Both the position numbers and the translations under genes were made by a program. Source: Euperipatoides rowelli (lineage: Eukaryota > Onychophora > Udeonychophora > Euonychophora > Peripatopsidae). Taken from it: a stretch of DNA of 10,747 bases. Positions within the stretch are counted from its first letter, which is position 1; every line of letters starts with the position of its first letter. Under the pieces are notes generated by a model. That model did not search any database. It was not told the origin of the DNA and saw nothing but the letters and a program-made list of their open reading frames with translations. Of the stretch, positions 1-8,339 are shown piece by piece. The DNA lies in the NCBI GenBank assembly GCA_003024985.2, contig PXIH01S0009334.1; one strand, 5' to 3'.

Positions 1-35
1 TTTTGATTTTATGTTATTGCAATATTTTTATAATA

Positions 36-188
36 CCAGACGTAAATTTGTGATAATTAATAGATTCATTTCTAATTTCAAAAATATTGAATTACGAATT
101 ACTGGAAAAAAAAAAAAAAAAAAAAACGGTAATTCAATATTTTGAAATTAAGAAATGCGTCTGCTAATTATCGCTAATTTAAGTCTGG
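36..188. repeat. Foldback (snapback) hairpin element with poly-A loop
   Basis: The left arm (36-105) and right arm (127-188) are imperfect inverted copies of each other, separated by a run of 21 A at 106-126. The outer ends read CCAGAC and GTCTGG. Inside them the arms share GATAATTA, CATTTCT, AATTTC and AATATTGAATTAC, so about 60 bases pair with few mismatches and one- or two-base gaps. This looks like a small foldback MITE or two head-to-head copies of a short repeat. I see no clear target-site duplication, and the window edge is close, so the true ends are uncertain. Confidence 0.75.
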
Positions 189-321
189 ATTTGGCGGCCA
201 TGTTGGAAAGGGGGAACCGTAAACTGTAATCGTGCCAAACAAAAGCACACACTGGCAAAAAATACTTAAAAACATTCTCACTATTAAATACCAGTTAAAA
301 CTATAACCAATAATTTATATG

Positions 322-489
322 TAGTTGGAGTTAGGGTTCAGGTTAGTACTGTAATAAAATAGTAAAACTATATAAAAGAAGTTATTGCACCTTTTGATTA
401 TCCAAGAGTTGGGGCATAGTAGATTTTACACTTAGTTGGAGTTAGGGTTCAGATTAATAGTTGTTAATGTAATGAAATATTAAAATTAT
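322..489. repeat. Two direct copies of a short repeat, 111 bp apart
   Basis: A 20-base word beginning TAGTTGGAGTTAGG is identical at 322-341 and 433-452. The similarity continues: GTAATAAAATAGTAAAACTAT after the first copy corresponds to GTAATGAAATATTAAAATTAT after the second. The copies end near 371 and 489. The spacer is not clearly repeated, so this is a local duplication or two fragments of one dispersed repeat rather than a satellite array. It has no coding content. Confidence 0.7.
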
Positions 490-1167
490 CCAAATAGTCA
501 AGGAGCTAGATCATGTCAAGTGTGCACTTTTATCTACCCTCAATATGATTGAGCACTGTGCTTTTTTATATACCCATAGGAGTGTGAAAAAATTTTGGTC
601 ACATGTTTTCAGTTCATGGTCGTTTTGCTGGGCAATTGGATTCAAGTTTTCGAATGCAGCCTTTTTGGATCACATATCTTTGCCATTTATCGACCAATTT
701 TACTTTTTTGATTGGTTGGTTTTGTTTTATGGCTTGTTAATGGTTCTACATTTCAGGTACCTATAAATTTTATGAAAAGCTAAATAGTTTTCCAGGAAAA
801 ACTTAAAACCTGTATATTATACAAATAAAGTTAAATTTTGTATTAATTTAATTAAAAATATGTATTTTATGAAAAGGAGTAAATAACTCACAAATTTGTT
901 AATAATTAATGTATAATAACTAAAAGATTCCATTACATAGGCCAAAAATTAAAAAAGAAAAGCTTTAAAATTTGTTTTTCAAACTGGATTGACAATAATG
1001 CACAACCAGTGTGTGTTGGACCGTCCAGTTATCATTATTACTTATTTGGTCTGAAACAAACTATACTTACGTATGCTAAATGAACATTAATGCTATATTT
1101 GAATAAATTAAAATGAAAGATAATGCTTGTACCAAAAAATATATTTTAATGAGGATTTTTACAATCG
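490..1167. other. AT-rich stretch with no gene
   Basis: This is AT-rich non-coding sequence. A 73-codon open frame at 545-766 on the plus strand is rich in Phe, Trp and Leu. It matches no family I recognise, has no splice-site context that I can support, and looks like chance. I see no RNA gene. Confidence 0.5.
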
Positions 1168-1175
1168 TTAGTGCT

Positions 1176-1792
1176 AGGGTTGCCAGATTTGTTTTGGGGG
1201 AAAAAGGAAGATTTTCACAAAAAAATAAGGAAGATTCACAAAAAATAAGGAAGATTTTCACAAAAAAAATAAGGAATATAGGCTATATGCAACATATAAA
1301 TAATTTTAACTCAAGTCTTTACCAGTTTTAACTTGATTTTAATAATATAAATATCTAATTATGAAAATGTGAAGTGTTGCTGTAATCAATTGTATTTAGC
1401 AGATGATTTGCCAGCCTGGATTAATTTTATATTATTTTGGTTTTCCATAAGAAATTCTCTGCATCTGCATGACTAATTGAAATTGAGAAACACCTGTAGT
1501 TCAGCTTTTAGCTTTTATCAAGTCCACAGAACACATTTCTTATATCTGACCATTTAAACTTCATTAATGAGAACACTCTCTCAACATAGGCATTATTATT
1601 ATAGGTTTTATTGACAAATAACACAATATACAATATGTATAGATTTATTAATTAACTAAATTTAGTATACTTAATACTTTTTTTTTTTAAAAAAAAAAAC
1701 GTAGGCTACAAAAGCCCTAAAATACGGAAGACGTATTTTAAAGTAAAAAAAACGTAAGAATACGGAAAAAACGTACAATCTGGCAACCCTAG
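1176..1792. mobile_element. hAT-like non-autonomous DNA transposon (MITE), about 617 bp
   Basis: The left end AGGGTTGCCAGATT (1176-1189) is the exact reverse complement of AATCTGGCAACCCT at 1777-1790. The flanks carry the same 8 bases, TTAGTGCT, at 1168-1175 and 1793-1800. An 8-bp duplication and ends beginning (C)TAGGGTTGCC are typical of hAT superfamily elements. The right end has two extra bases (AG, 1791-1792) with no partner on the left. A CT slip beside the duplication would explain that. The interior is non-coding, with a short tandem repeat near the left end and A-rich sequence with ACGTA and TACGGA words near the right end. The transposase must have come from elsewhere. Confidence 0.82.
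1204..1280 (+). repeat. Short tandem repeat inside the hAT-like element
   Basis: The unit begins AAGGAAGATTTTCAC and ends in a run of A and a T. It occurs at 1204-1226, 1227-1246 (shortened, GATTCAC) and 1247-1270, with a partial fourth copy starting AAGGAATA. Unit length varies from 20 to 24 bases because the A-run and T-run lengths differ. It is internal to the element ending at 1792. Confidence 0.8.
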
Positions 1793-1800
1793 TTAGTGCT

Positions 1801-2132
1801 CTTTTCTTTAGATTCGCAAAAGTCACAACACATGATTTTTAAATTTCTGCATGGGAATACAGTTTCTCTATAACATTTCAGCATTGACATAGTTTAGGAA
1901 AATCTTCAGGTTTTCTCAGGCCTCCTATCACAATATTAAAAAATCATACTCTTCTTTGTATCCATAAGTCAATGGATTAAATTCCTGTCAGATTTACTGC
2001 ATGAATCCACTTGTGACATTAAATGTAGCACCTCTTTAGATTGATCAAATTACATGTAGGAGCTAAGTTTTGAAAGTTCCTTATTTTCTATGGTAATATT
2101 GATTATTACCAAAGGCATTCATTGTGCCCAAG
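1801..2132. other. Non-coding stretch between two elements
   Basis: AT-rich sequence lies between the hAT-like element and the first readable residues of the minus-strand pseudogene. It may include the 3' untranslated part or terminus of the element that carried that pseudogene. I could not identify an end or an inverted repeat. Confidence 0.4.
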
Positions 2133-4236
2133 TTAGAGCCAAGTGAACAAACCAAAAAAAAAGGTATTGCTTTCCTTTCCATATCCTGAGTGGTTTCTTA
2201 CCAAAGTCAACTCTTTAGCACAAAACTCTGAAACTTTTAAAGCTGCCAACTTCATACTGACTTTACTTGTTGTATCACAGCCTGTGAGTGAGTGGATGGC
2301 AGGTAAACCTATAAGCACATTGTGTGAAACTTTGTCTTCAAAACAAAGGCAATGAAGTGGAATATATCATAACTAGGGATACAGAATTTTATCATTTATA
2401 TTTTCAAAATTTAGCATTAAACAATGTAAATTTAGGATTTTATTGCATTTATTAAATAATTATACAGCATTTTGTCGAATTTGTAAATATTAGTGCTAGA
2501 ATTTGATTTTTTCAATACAATTTGGTTATAAATGGAGCTGTTTTTTACATGGTGTTTTGAAAATTCCATTTTCAAGTATATTTACAACAATTTTGAAAAT
2601 ATTTTCAATTTTGTTCAACCATTTTTTTTTTCATAATCTTTGTAACTTTGCTGCATTAATTTATTTATGTCAGTTTTAAAGTCTTAAATACCATGGTCTT
2701 TCAATTTTAAAAAATTAATTTTAGAAAAATAACACATTTAAAATTTAACAGTTTATATAAATTAGATGGACATTTAGCGTTGGATAGCATTTTATATCAA
2801 ATGCTAAATTTATGTATCCCTAATAAAAATCCTTTTCCATTGCCAAATGCCATCCAAAGTTCTTATAGTCCACACATCTTCCATTCGGTTTGGTAACAGT
2901 ACAATGAATTTATGAAGACATCTGTATCTGTTGAGCAAATAACTAAAATATTTGACTTAGAAGTTAAACACATGAGAAATATAAAACAGAATCCGATCAT
3001 CTGCTTTTTTCATGATCTGTGGCCAAACTAAACTCCTCTTTTATCAATCCATTGTTTAGAGCCAAACAACTTGTCTGTTGTTCCTTGACTACCCTACCCA
3101 AATAAATTATAAAGTAGCTGTTAGAATGGATTTTGTTTTCGGACAGCCATTCTACAACATAAGGCTGCAGCATCATTTTGTTTTTTTGGAGAGCCCTAAT
3201 AAGCATCCAAGTCAACTGGTAGTGGTGTGTAATGATTAGGTTTTCCATACTCAATTGGGTGTTTCTTTGATTGCTTAAGTATTTCAAAACCGTTTAAACT
3301 TTTTTCATTATAAACATCAAACACAATATCTATACATACACTTTTGTCACAATTTTGGCAAATAATTCTCCAAAGAACATTCATATAGCCTACTCCTGAA
3401 AGTATTTAGCTTCATGGATTTTAATGGTATTGTCATTGTAAATGCCATAAAGTCTACAAAAGATGATGTTTGGTTCGACTGAGGAACTGTAGTAATCTTT
3501 GTGCTTCCTAATTTAGATTATAGGTGAAGAACCAGAGCTTTGATTTATCTGGTGTGGTCAAGAAACCATTTCTTGTAAGAAATAGTGATGATGTGATGTT
3601 GCAATATCTATCAATCTCAGTGCATTTGATGTTTCTTTCTCAACATTCACTTGTGTTCAATGTGTTTGCTCGTTTGTGTAATAATCTAATGACATCCTCA
3701 AGCCTCTCTTGCATAAATTTATTGTACATCTGTCCCCAATTAAATATTAAATGCAGTTTAATACACTATGACTTGTCTTTCATCCATTGCCTATTTTGTT
3801 CGTTATACAGAACCTTTTTATTATTACAAAATGGATTGCCAATCTTTTCCAAGAAGTTTACAATTGCTTGCACATATTCCTCATCGTTTGTAGTGATGCT
3901 TTTTGAAAACTCATGGTGCAATGAATATTAATCTTCATACACCAGACTAAATATCAGGCATGCTTTATGTTAGCTGAGCTTTCTCATACGTGATCAGGTC
4001 ATGCAATAAAACTGCTCCTTTCTTCTTGTTATCATGATGATTACAACTTGAATCTTTGCAGGTTTATTGTAATTTTGGTCCAACGCTACACAACTAAATT
4101 TTCTTTGTGTATTTTTAATAACAAAATGTCCAGCTTTTAACTGTAAGTCTCTGGGAAATCTTTTTGAAGTTTCATACAGTCCTCTAGAAAAAGATGCCCA
4201 GCGAGTAATTTGCCTTATGCTAAAAAAAAAAATCAA
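2133..4236 (-). pseudogene. Decayed transposon-associated gene of the TGCDTTSK family (possible PIN/FEN-like core)
   Basis: The fragments read right to left on the minus strand in different frames. They are a segment with ITRWASFSRGLYET and RKFSCVALDQ (4236-4060); HHEFSKS with VNFLEKIGNPF (about 3935-3830); YNKFMQERLED (about 3740-3640); IDIVFDVYNEKSL, then PVDLDAY (3384-3196); NKMMLQPYVVEWL (about 3190-3120); VVICSTDTDVF (DTDV at 2917-2928); and IHSLTGCDTTSK (TGCDTTS at 2265-2285). This order matches, from memory, a protein found in many copies in invertebrate and fish genomes whose function I do not know. The conserved S-x-D-x-D followed by G-C-D resembles the metal-binding core of PIN/FEN nucleases, but that is inference. 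Frameshifts, stops (TAG at the codon after LDAY) and a 445-bp insertion at 2376 show it is dead. A middle part expected before VFDVY looks deleted. Confidence 0.7.
2376..2820. mobile_element. TA-flanked MITE, 445 bp, nested in the TGCDTTSK pseudogene
   Basis: The left end starts GGGATACAGAATTTTATCA and the right end, reverse-complemented, starts GGGATACATAAATTTAGCA. The first eight bases match exactly, and the next 25 or so align with small gaps. TA dinucleotides flank it at 2374-2375 and 2821-2822, as for Tc1/mariner-type insertions. Removing it brings the minus-strand remnant ending FGNGKG next to one beginning IPLHCL, the order expected in that gene family. The breakpoint is therefore supported independently by coding sequence. 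The interior is AT-rich with no coding potential. Confidence 0.8.
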
Positions 4237-4533
4237 TTGCCCTCATAAGTGCACTAATAGGGGAGACTGGGGCACAGTGGACCTTTTGATTTCATGGAGT
4301 TAGTTTTATAGTTAGAAGTTCATTAATTCTCTCATAGATGGCACTAGTTGTATTCTTGCACTGAGGGAAACCATGTGATTTATTTCTCTTCCTGTCTGAA
4401 TTGAAGCCATTTTGATTTTTTTTAGTTGTCTAAGTAAATAATCTGTGCTTCAGTAATTTTGTTCTACTGCCAACACCTTGTGAGTTAAAGCAATAATAGG
4501 CTATTGATAGTGTTTTAAAAAAGGTAACTATAC

Positions 4534-4554
4534 TTATTATTATTATTATTATTA
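4534..4554 (+). repeat. (TTA)n microsatellite
   Basis: About seven uninterrupted TTA units lie inside the 4260-5875 transposon. Confidence 0.85.
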
Positions 4555-4645
4555 AAGTAAAGAAGAAGAAATAGATAAAAGTTTTTGACATATTGAATAA
4601 CTTTCAAAAAATGTCCAATGGGACACAGTGGCTCACAAGCAATAG

Positions 4646-4676
4646 GGGCACAGTGGACCAGTGGTTCACTGTGCCC
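4646..4676. repeat. Near-perfect palindrome built from the transposon terminal motif
   Basis: The arms GGGCACAGTGGACCA (4646-4660) and TGGTTCACTGTGCCC (4662-4676) pair at 14 of 15 positions around a single G. The arm repeats bases 10-23 of the left terminal repeat of the surrounding element. TA occurs just outside on both sides (4643-4644 and 4677-4678). It could be a pair of inverted transposase sites, or two abutted termini left by a nested insertion and excision. Confidence 0.8.
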
Positions 4677-4893
4677 TACTAGTGATTAATATGAAAATAA
4701 AATGAAATGTATGATGTTTTCATAACTTTTCATAAATAAGTTCATCACTGCTATATCTGACTTTAGTAATGTTATGTAAAGAATATAATAAAATAATTTA
4801 TTTTCAAAACAGCTTATTTTAATAATTATTTTAAATTTAATCTTTATTTTGGAAAATAATTCAGTAATTTAATCAAACTTTGAACCAGACTAA

Positions 4894-5314
4894 GAAGATA
4901 GCCTATGTAACAGCAAAAGGAAGCTGCAAGAGTCTTCATCATCAGATGAAGACAATCCTGTACTAGGCCTAACTCAGGATTCAAGTGATGAATGGCATGA
5001 ATCAGAACCGGAGGATGTCACAACTAAAGAGGAAATGAAGACAATTTGAGTGGGGAGCTATATTCTTGTTAAGTTTCCAACAAAAAGACAGCATTTGGTT
5101 TATTATGTTGGACTCATAGTCAGTGTTGCATCACTAGGCTATGAAGTAAAATTTATGAGAAGAAAACCTGAGTTGAACCACTTTTACTTTCCTGAAAATC
5201 CAGATTCATGAGTCATCTGTGGATAAAGATGACATAATTTGTGTTCTATCAGATCCTGCTTCTTGTAGTGAAAATAACCGTATAGCTTTCCAACATTCTT
5301 TTCCTATAGCCTAG
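4894..5314 (+). pseudogene. Transposase C-terminal remnant (pogo/jerky-like linker and SH3-like tail)
   Basis: The open frame from 4894 reads an acidic, serine-rich linker (QESSSSDEDNP, then DSSDEWHESEPED). A TGA at 5047-5049 follows, then VGSYILVKFPTKRQHLVYYV, EVKFMRRKP and FYFPEN. After a stop at 5209-5211 the frame shifts, and VDKDDIICVLSDP then RIAFQHSFPIA lead to a TAG at 5312-5314. The pattern of G-x-Y-x-L-V-K-F, Y-Y-V-G, V-K-F-x-R-R, F-P and D-D-I-x-x-x-L-x-x-P is, as I recall it, the small C-terminal domain of many animal pogo/jerky-type transposases. It sits in the middle of the element at 4260-5875. No DDE residues or DNA-binding domain precede it. Two stops and a frameshift make it non-functional. 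Confidence 0.68.
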
Positions 5315-5877
5315 ATTTCCAAAATTATGATGTGTGTTAGGTCTTTAGACTTTGATATTGCTTTAGAAAGCTTGGTTTTGCATTTTTGTCAAAACACATG
5401 TGTTCTATAAAAATTAGTTTCTTGTAATTTCAACTTTTTCCAGCTTTCATTTTGTATTGTAATTTTATTAGTTAACATTGGCTTGTGCTATGTTTCTTAT
5501 AAAAAAAATTTTTTTTTAGTGATACGGTGATCAAAATAAATGTACAGTAAGTATATCAAGTATGATTGTTTATTTCCATTATTTTATCATATAAGCCTAA
5601 CCCAATCATTTACCTAAAGTAACAGTTATACAGTCCTGCAGTCCACTGTGCCTCACATGGTAGGTCACTGTTAGTGTTACCCACATTTGGGTCGCTGTGG
5701 ACCATGGTGCTGACTTTTTTTTAATGACAAAAATTTAATTTTACCAATACTGTTAACGAGGTGACAATTAAACCAAAAATAAAGGATATATTGAAGTTCA
5801 TATAGTCATAGTCTAAATTAGCATGATTCAAAAAATAAAAACCTCTGAAGTGGTCCATAGTGCCCCAGTGTCCCCTA

Positions 5878-6317
5878 TTTAAATACCAATCCTCATCTCT
5901 TATGCATCTATGTAGGCTATTCTCATTATTAGTTCTGTACCATCAAAAACTCCAAGTTTGAATTTCATGGTATAAAAGGGCTTATCAAAATTATTGAACT
6001 AGGCCTAGCTTAAAACCTTGAAAATATATTTTTTTTAATAGCGGGTAATGTTAATAAAAAACATTTTTAAGGAAATAAAATAATTGAAATTGCTTATCAG
6101 TGCCTAATTATGATGATTTGTTGTACCTTCTAAAAAAAAACCTGACATCTGACACCCTCCAAAAAGTAGCCTACATGTGTTTATCTTTTCTAATGTTCCT
6201 AGTAGGCTATATTTTGTAAAAAAAAAATATTAATATTTAAATTATTCTTATTCTAAAAGCATATTTTAGCTAGGCCTATTGTTTTTTTTCTTTAAAATAA
6301 TCTATCTATACATACAC
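5878..6317. other. AT-rich stretch with no gene, several TAGGC(C)TA words
   Basis: No coding sequence is visible. The stretch holds six copies of TAGGCTA, TAGCCTA or TAGGCCTA (at 5913, 6000, 6167, 6203 and 6271 among others) and several A or T runs. It separates the DNA transposon from the LINE tail. Confidence 0.45.
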
Positions 6318-6429
6318 TTTTTTTTTTTTTTTCTTAATTAAAAGAAAACCTCAATATCTTAGACATAGATGACATAGACAAAATTCTGGCTACTCCTTAT
6401 ATCCGGAGTCATTGACAAATGTTAGCCAT

Positions 6430-6979
6430 TACAAAAACAAACCCACCCCCCTCTCCCACTCTACTAATAAACCCTTAACCCATCCCAACCACCTTCACCC
6501 TCCCTTAAAACCCAACCATCTTTCCATCATCACCTCATGTCCTCAACTCTTTCCCCCTCCCTCCTCTTTTCTAATACTATCTCTAACTACTCTCAACTCT
6601 GTTTAATGTTTTCCTCCTCCTTCCCACATAATCTGCATAACATACTATCTTCCTTCACCCAGTATTTTTTGTCTTTCCCTTCTTTTTAAACACCCTGTTC
6701 TAGCTTGAAACAATTCACTCCCCCTATCATTCCCATCAAACAACCCTCCTCCCCAATTCTATTTTTAAATTTATAAACCTCTAAAGTTTTCTTCTTTAAC
6801 ACCTCCTCTCTCCATATTTTACTTTCCTTATCTTTAATCTTATCCTCTAAATTTTTACTCCAAATCCCATTATCCTCCTTATCCATTAATTTCCCTAACT
6901 CTCCTTCCCATAATCCTAAATAAACACTAAACCTATCTCCATCCATCCTTTTTGCTAAATATAAAACCCTCTTTAACAT
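6430..6979 (-). pseudogene. LINE ORF2, C-terminal region with CxxC remnant
   Basis: The stretch at 6979-6686 reads a charged helical region (GLWEGELGKLM; IWREEVLKKKTLEVYKFKNR; IGEEGCL) typical of the tail between RT and the terminal Cys/His motif. After a TAA in frame, the sequence continues DSMLCRLCGKEEENIK, with the C-x-x-C pair at 6635-6637 and 6626-6628. The His and last Cys expected downstream (as in E-x-I-x-H-x-x-x-x-C) are not readable because of frame damage. A last segment with VKGLLVEWERGVG (about 6480-6440) would end the protein. It is a non-functional remnant. Confidence 0.65.
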
Positions 6980-7096
6980 TTAGATTTACTTCCCCTCAAC
7001 ATACTATTCCTAAACACCCATTTACTGTACATACCCAATTTCTCCCCAGAAACTGCAACCTACCAAATCTCTTTAACTTTTTTTTAGCCTCTCTAC

Positions 7097-7312
7097 TCAA
7101 AAAAAACCACTCCATCCCATATCACCTTGTATTGATTCCAGCGCTGTAAAATTATGCCCACCCAAAGCCAATCTCCCCATCTCAATCTGTGCTCCATCCA
7201 TTCTCCTCCAAACATTTACATTCAAAACTAATACATCACTCCCATACATCAACCCTGGAACTGCTACCGTTTTCCACAATGTCCTGACCACCTCATACTT
7301 ACAAAAGCTCAT
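7097..7312 (-). pseudogene. LINE ORF2, post-RT region
   Basis: This open segment contains YEVVRTLWKTVAVPGLMYGS, then EMGRLALGGHNFTALESIQG and DMGWSGF. These blocks follow the RT catalytic core in a family of invertebrate LINEs I recognise from memory (VAVPGL, GRLALG, QGDMGW). The segment is intact over about 70 codons and is bounded by frame breaks. The stretch between it and the RT core (7313-7490) retains FSGEKSKIM and KVTFSNNKG-like pieces in broken frames. Confidence 0.72.
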
Positions 7313-7489
7313 ACATGCTGCCTTCCTTATTATCCCTTTATTTTTCCCAATTTTACCATATATTTTCTTTTCTTACTCCCCCCAAATACCCTTTATTATT
7401 ACTAAATGTAACTCCCAAATAATCATAACCTTACCTCCGCCAATTCCAAATTATTCAATGCCTATAGGCTACCATCTCATCCTTTTTAT

Positions 7490-8330
7490 TTATCCTCATA
7501 ATTTTTGATTTCTCCCCGCTAAAATCCAACCCAAACTCCTTCCCTACTCCCCAACAAATGTTCAATAACCCCCTGCATATCCTCCCTACTCTCAGCGAAT
7601 AATACAATGTCATCCGCAAATAATAATCCCGCTAATTTACTGTTTTCTCCCTTAAACGCACCCCTAAACCAGAATCCATCAATTTCCTATCGAACCTATA
7701 CATATACTGTATATCGAAAATAAAATTGACGACAAAGGACACCCCTGCCTTAACCCCTTACTACAAAACATTTTTTTACTCATCTCCCTACCATTGTAAA
7801 TTAAAATTATTATCTTCATACACTCTCAAAAAATTAATCCATCTAGAATCCTTACCCAAATCCATTAACATTCCCCATAACACTTCTTTTTTTAATGTCC
7901 AAAACCCCCCAAAATTAACACTTTATCATCATCAAAACTCCTTTTCAATAAATGTGATAATATAAACAAACAAGATCCTATACAGTATTCCTATACAGTA
8001 TTCCTATACTTCCTAAAACCGTGTTGTAACTCCCCCAATTTGTTATTCCCTTCCAACCACTCTACTATCCACCCCTTTAAAATAGTCATTATAATTTTAT
8101 ATACCACACTCGTCACCACCACTGGCCTATAATTAACCAAAATACTAACATCTTTACCCTTTCCTTTAAAAATCATCCTCACCCTATTTTCCTTCCAACT
8201 CTCTGGTATACTTTCACCATTTAATATTCCCTCCAAAACCCTCCTCAAAAAATCTCTACCCCCTTTTTAAGACAATCATTTCAATAGCTATCTCATCCAA
8301 CCCACTTGCTTTACCATCCTTCATACCTCT
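7490..8330 (-). pseudogene. LINE ORF2, reverse transcriptase core (degenerate)
   Basis: The motifs run in the expected order on the minus strand. They are GKASGLDEI (8315-8289); IPESWKENRVRMIFKGKGKD; NYRPV (8134-8120); LGELQHGFRKYRNT (about 8040-8000); a weak motif A, LDIKKEVLWGML (about 7900-7865), in which the usual K-A-Y-D-x-V after the first Asp is not visible; motif B, RQGCPLSSILFSIY (about 7755-7711); and motif C, LFADDIVLFAE, with the FADD residues at 7620-7609. The thumb-side block FGLDFSGEKSKI follows. At least four frame changes and a 13-bp tandem duplication at 7977-8009 interrupt the frame. The catalytic Asp pair of motif C is intact, but the protein as a whole could not be made. 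Confidence 0.85.
7977..8009. repeat. 13-bp tandem duplication in the RT remnant
   Basis: CCTATACAGTATT is repeated directly at 7977-7989 and 7990-8002, with a partial third copy (CCTATAC) to 8009. A 13-base period breaks the reading frame just after the GFRKYRNT block. Confidence 0.9.
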
Positions 8331-8339
8331 CAAAACTTT

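Larger units (their letters stand above)
4260..5875 (+). mobile_element. Internally deleted Tc1/mariner-pogo-like DNA transposon, about 1.6 kb
   Basis: The left end GGGGAGACTGGGGCACAGTG (continuing GACC) and the reverse complement of the right end agree at 21 of 24 positions. TA sits on each side (4258-4259 and 5876-5877), matching a TA target duplication. The motif CACAGTGGACC and variants recur inside at about 4622, 4646-4676, 5640-5652 and 5692-5704 in both orientations, as expected of transposase-binding sites. The only coding remnant is a transposase C-terminus at 4894-5314. The helix-turn-helix and catalytic parts are missing, so this copy cannot move by itself. The superfamily assignment rests on TA plus the C-terminal motif and is tentative. 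The left end lies only about 20 bases beyond the first readable codons of the minus-strand TGCDTTSK pseudogene, so it may have inserted into that element. Confidence 0.82.

Noticed and set aside
331-451. TTAGGG words that might suggest telomeric repeats
   Set aside because: Each occurs once per copy of a longer unique repeat. There is no tandem TTAGGG run.
545-766. 73-codon open frame on the plus strand
   Set aside because: Aromatic-rich, low-complexity composition of AT-rich DNA. No motif, no homologous family recognised and no splice context.
1076-1331. Overlapping open frames on both strands
   Set aside because: They run through the tandem AAGGAAGATTTTCAC repeat and the end of the hAT-like element. 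The open frame results from the repeat.
3331-3346. TCTATACATACACTTTT shared with the sequence beside the LINE tail (6303-6319) as a possible target duplication
   Set aside because: The second copy is 3 kb away inside another element and not at the LINE 5' end. The match is probably chance in AT-rich DNA.
3524-3931. 135-codon open frame on the plus strand
   Set aside because: It lies opposite minus-strand blocks (YNKFMQERLED, VNFLEKIGNPF) of the TGCDTTSK remnant, so it is an antisense shadow.
4260-5875. Repeated CACAGTGG motifs as a CRISPR-like or satellite array
   Set aside because: Spacing and orientation are irregular, and the whole is bounded by inverted ends and TA, which fits a DNA transposon.
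6412-7149. Plus-strand Pro/Ser/Thr/His-rich open frames
   Set aside because: They are the complement of the purine-rich LINE coding strand, and lack of G leaves few stop codons. The same applies to 7726-7965, 8659-8859 and 9075-9281.
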